A program made the translations under genes and the position numbers. Shown in pieces: positions 61,733-64,000 of a stretch of 64,000 nt of DNA. How positions within the stretch are numbered: the first letter of the stretch is position 1; every line of letters starts with the position of its first letter. Origin of the DNA: Halomonas alimentaria (lineage in GTDB: Bacteria; Pseudomonadota; Gammaproteobacteria; Pseudomonadales; Halomonadaceae); contig NZ_WUTT01000001.1 in assembly GCF_009902005.1 (NCBI RefSeq), forward strand, positions 1,826,227 to 1,890,226, read 5' to 3'. The notes beneath the pieces were generated by a model. It searched no databases. It saw nothing but the letters and a program-made list of their open reading frames with translations, and was not told where the DNA came from.

Positions 61733-62932
61733 ATGAGCAAAGTCCTGATTATCGGCGCCGGCGGCGTCGGCGGCGTCGTTACCCACAAGTGCGCCCAGCA
61801 TCCCGAGGTCTTCAGCGAGATCATGCTGGCCAGCCGCAACGAGGCGAAGTGCAAGGCCATCGCCGACCAGCTGGATCGACCGATCCAGACCGCCCGGGTG
61901 GATGCCGACGACGTCGAGGCGCTGGTCGCCCTGATCGAGTCGTTCAAGCCCGACGTGCTGATCCACGTGGCCCTGCCCTATCAGGACCTAACCATCATGG
62001 AGGCCTGCCTGCGTACCGGCGTGCCCTATCTGGACACCGCCAACTACGAGCATCCGGACGAGGCCAAGTTCGAGTACAAGGAGCAGTGGGCCTTCCAGGA
62101 GCGCTACAAGGACGCGGGCAACATGGCCACCCTGGGCTGCGGCTTCGACCCGGGCATGACCAACATCTACTGCGCCTACGCCCAGAAGAACCTGTTCGAC
62201 GAGATCCACCGCATCGACATCCTGGATGCCAACGGTGGCGACCACGGCTACCCCTTCGCCACCAACTTCAACCCGGAGATCAACATTCGCGAGATCACCG
62301 CGAAGGGTCGCTACTGGGAGAAGGGCGAGTGGAAGGAGACCGACCCGCTGGCGGTGAAGCGCACCTTCGACTTCGACGGCATCGGCGAGAAGGACCTCTA
62401 CCTGCTCTATCACGAGGAGCTCGAGTCCCTCAGTCAGAACATCAAGGGCCTGGAGCGCATCCGCTTCTGGATGACCTTCTCCGACAAGTACATCACCCAT
62501 CTCAAGGTGCTCGAGAACGTCGGCATGACCAGCATCGAGCCGATCAAGGTGGGAGATACCGAGATCGCCCCGCTGGAGTTCCTCAAGGCGGTGCTGCCCG
62601 ACCCGGCCTCGCTGGGCCCGCGCACCAAGGGCAAGACCAACATCGGCATCATCGCCGATGGCATCAAGGACGGTAAGCGGCGCAAGGTGCACATCTACAA
62701 CATCTGCGACCATCAGGAGTGCTACGCCGAGGTGCAGTCCCAGGCCATCTCCTACACCACCGGCGTGCCGGCGGTGACCGGCGCCATGCTGATGCTGGAA
62801 GGCATCTGGAAGGGTGACGGCGTGTTCAACGTCGAGCAGCTCGACCCCGACCCCTTCATGGAGCGCATCGGCGAGATGGGCCTGCCCTGGCAGGTGGTCG
62901 AGCTCGACCCCGACCACGACCCCCTGGCCTGA
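61733..62932 (+). CDS. Carboxy(nor)spermidine synthase (saccharopine dehydrogenase-like)
   Basis: This 399-residue enzyme condenses aspartate semialdehyde with a diamine, using NADPH, to give carboxy(nor)spermidine. The Rossmann loop VLIIGAGGVGGVV is at the start, followed by TLGCGFDPGMTNIYCAYAQK and AISYTTGVPAVTGAMLMLEG, landmarks of the CANSDH family. I start at ATG 61733; no clear ribosome site is seen. The decarboxylase gene follows after three bases, which fixes the pathway. Confidence 0.9.
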   Translation: MSKVLIIGAGGVGGVVTHKCAQHPEVFSEIMLASRNEAKCKAIADQLDRPIQTARVDADDVEALVALIESFKPDVLIHVALPYQDLTIMEACLRTGVPYLDTANYEHPDEAKFEYKEQWAFQERYKDAGNMATLGCGFDPGMTNIYCAYAQKNLFDEIHRIDILDANGGDHGYPFATNFNPEINIREITAKGRYWEKGEWKETDPLAVKRTFDFDGIGEKDLYLLYHEELESLSQNIKGLERIRFWMTFSDKYITHLKVLENVGMTSIEPIKVGDTEIAPLEFLKAVLPDPASLGPRTKGKTNIGIIADGIKDGKRRKVHIYNICDHQECYAEVQSQAISYTTGVPAVTGAMLMLEGIWKGDGVFNVEQLDPDPFMERIGEMGLPWQVVELDPDHDPLA

Positions 62933-62935
62933 GCC

Positions 62936-64000
<1,065 letters not shown>

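Overview
The window looks like a chromosomal stretch of a Halomonas-like gammaproteobacterium. The reasons are the high-GC coding style, an MvaT/MvaU-type H-NS protein, a TorECAD-type respiratory operon, a complete C-P lyase operon, TRAP transporters and a carboxy(nor)spermidine polyamine pathway. The family assignment is inferred from gene content and protein style; no marker gene such as rRNA is present.

Bases 1-10,400 are a patchwork of mobile DNA. They hold a transposase tail fused to a truncated tyrosine recombinase, a 20-bp iteron-like array beside a small HTH-type gene, a frameshifted MobV-type relaxase, and two AlpA regulators sharing a 19-bp upstream motif. They also hold a helicase operon with a P4-satellite-like leader ORF, an ISAs1-derived miniature element, an amino-acid ABC transporter as probable cargo, and a block of ~97-bp repeats carrying a 25-bp dyad. 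Bases 10,400-19,400 form an FNR/ANR-type anaerobic operon: cytochrome c, a type II DMSO-reductase-family enzyme (alpha, beta, chaperone, gamma), a Mrp/NBP35-like ATPase and a beta-propeller protein.

Bases 19,500-30,250 are phnCDEFGHIJKLMNP (no phnO), with a GntR-type palindrome and a possible Pho box ahead of phnC. A 39-bp tandem array that mimics type I-E CRISPR repeats follows. Next come a LysR-TRAP-dipeptidase cluster (31-35.8 kb), mvaT, and a visibly AT-rich two-gene SIR2/DUF262 island (36.5-38.6 kb) that is the best candidate for an undescribed defence system. umuDC follows, then an anaerobic ribonucleotide reductase locus in which the glycyl-radical tail of NrdD is a separate 53-residue gene, followed by nrdG.

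Bases 43,800-45,500 hold a META lipoprotein, a frameshifted SRAP gene and a terminator/antiterminator-like element. Bases 45,467-52,826 are a TAXI-TRAP importer plus beta-keto-acid cleavage (BKACE), hydroxyacyl-CoA dehydrogenase-like and split AtuA-like catabolic genes with a divergent LysR regulator. Bases 52,900-58,500 hold a dead YgjP fragment, torD-torA-torC-torE and a MarR regulator. The end of the window has an MFS transporter, an M20 amidohydrolase, carboxynorspermidine synthase and the start of carboxynorspermidine decarboxylase. Two molybdoenzyme operons, the anaerobic NrdDG locus and the FNR site together point to a facultative anaerobe; the phn, TRAP and ABC genes point to broad scavenging of organic P, N and C.
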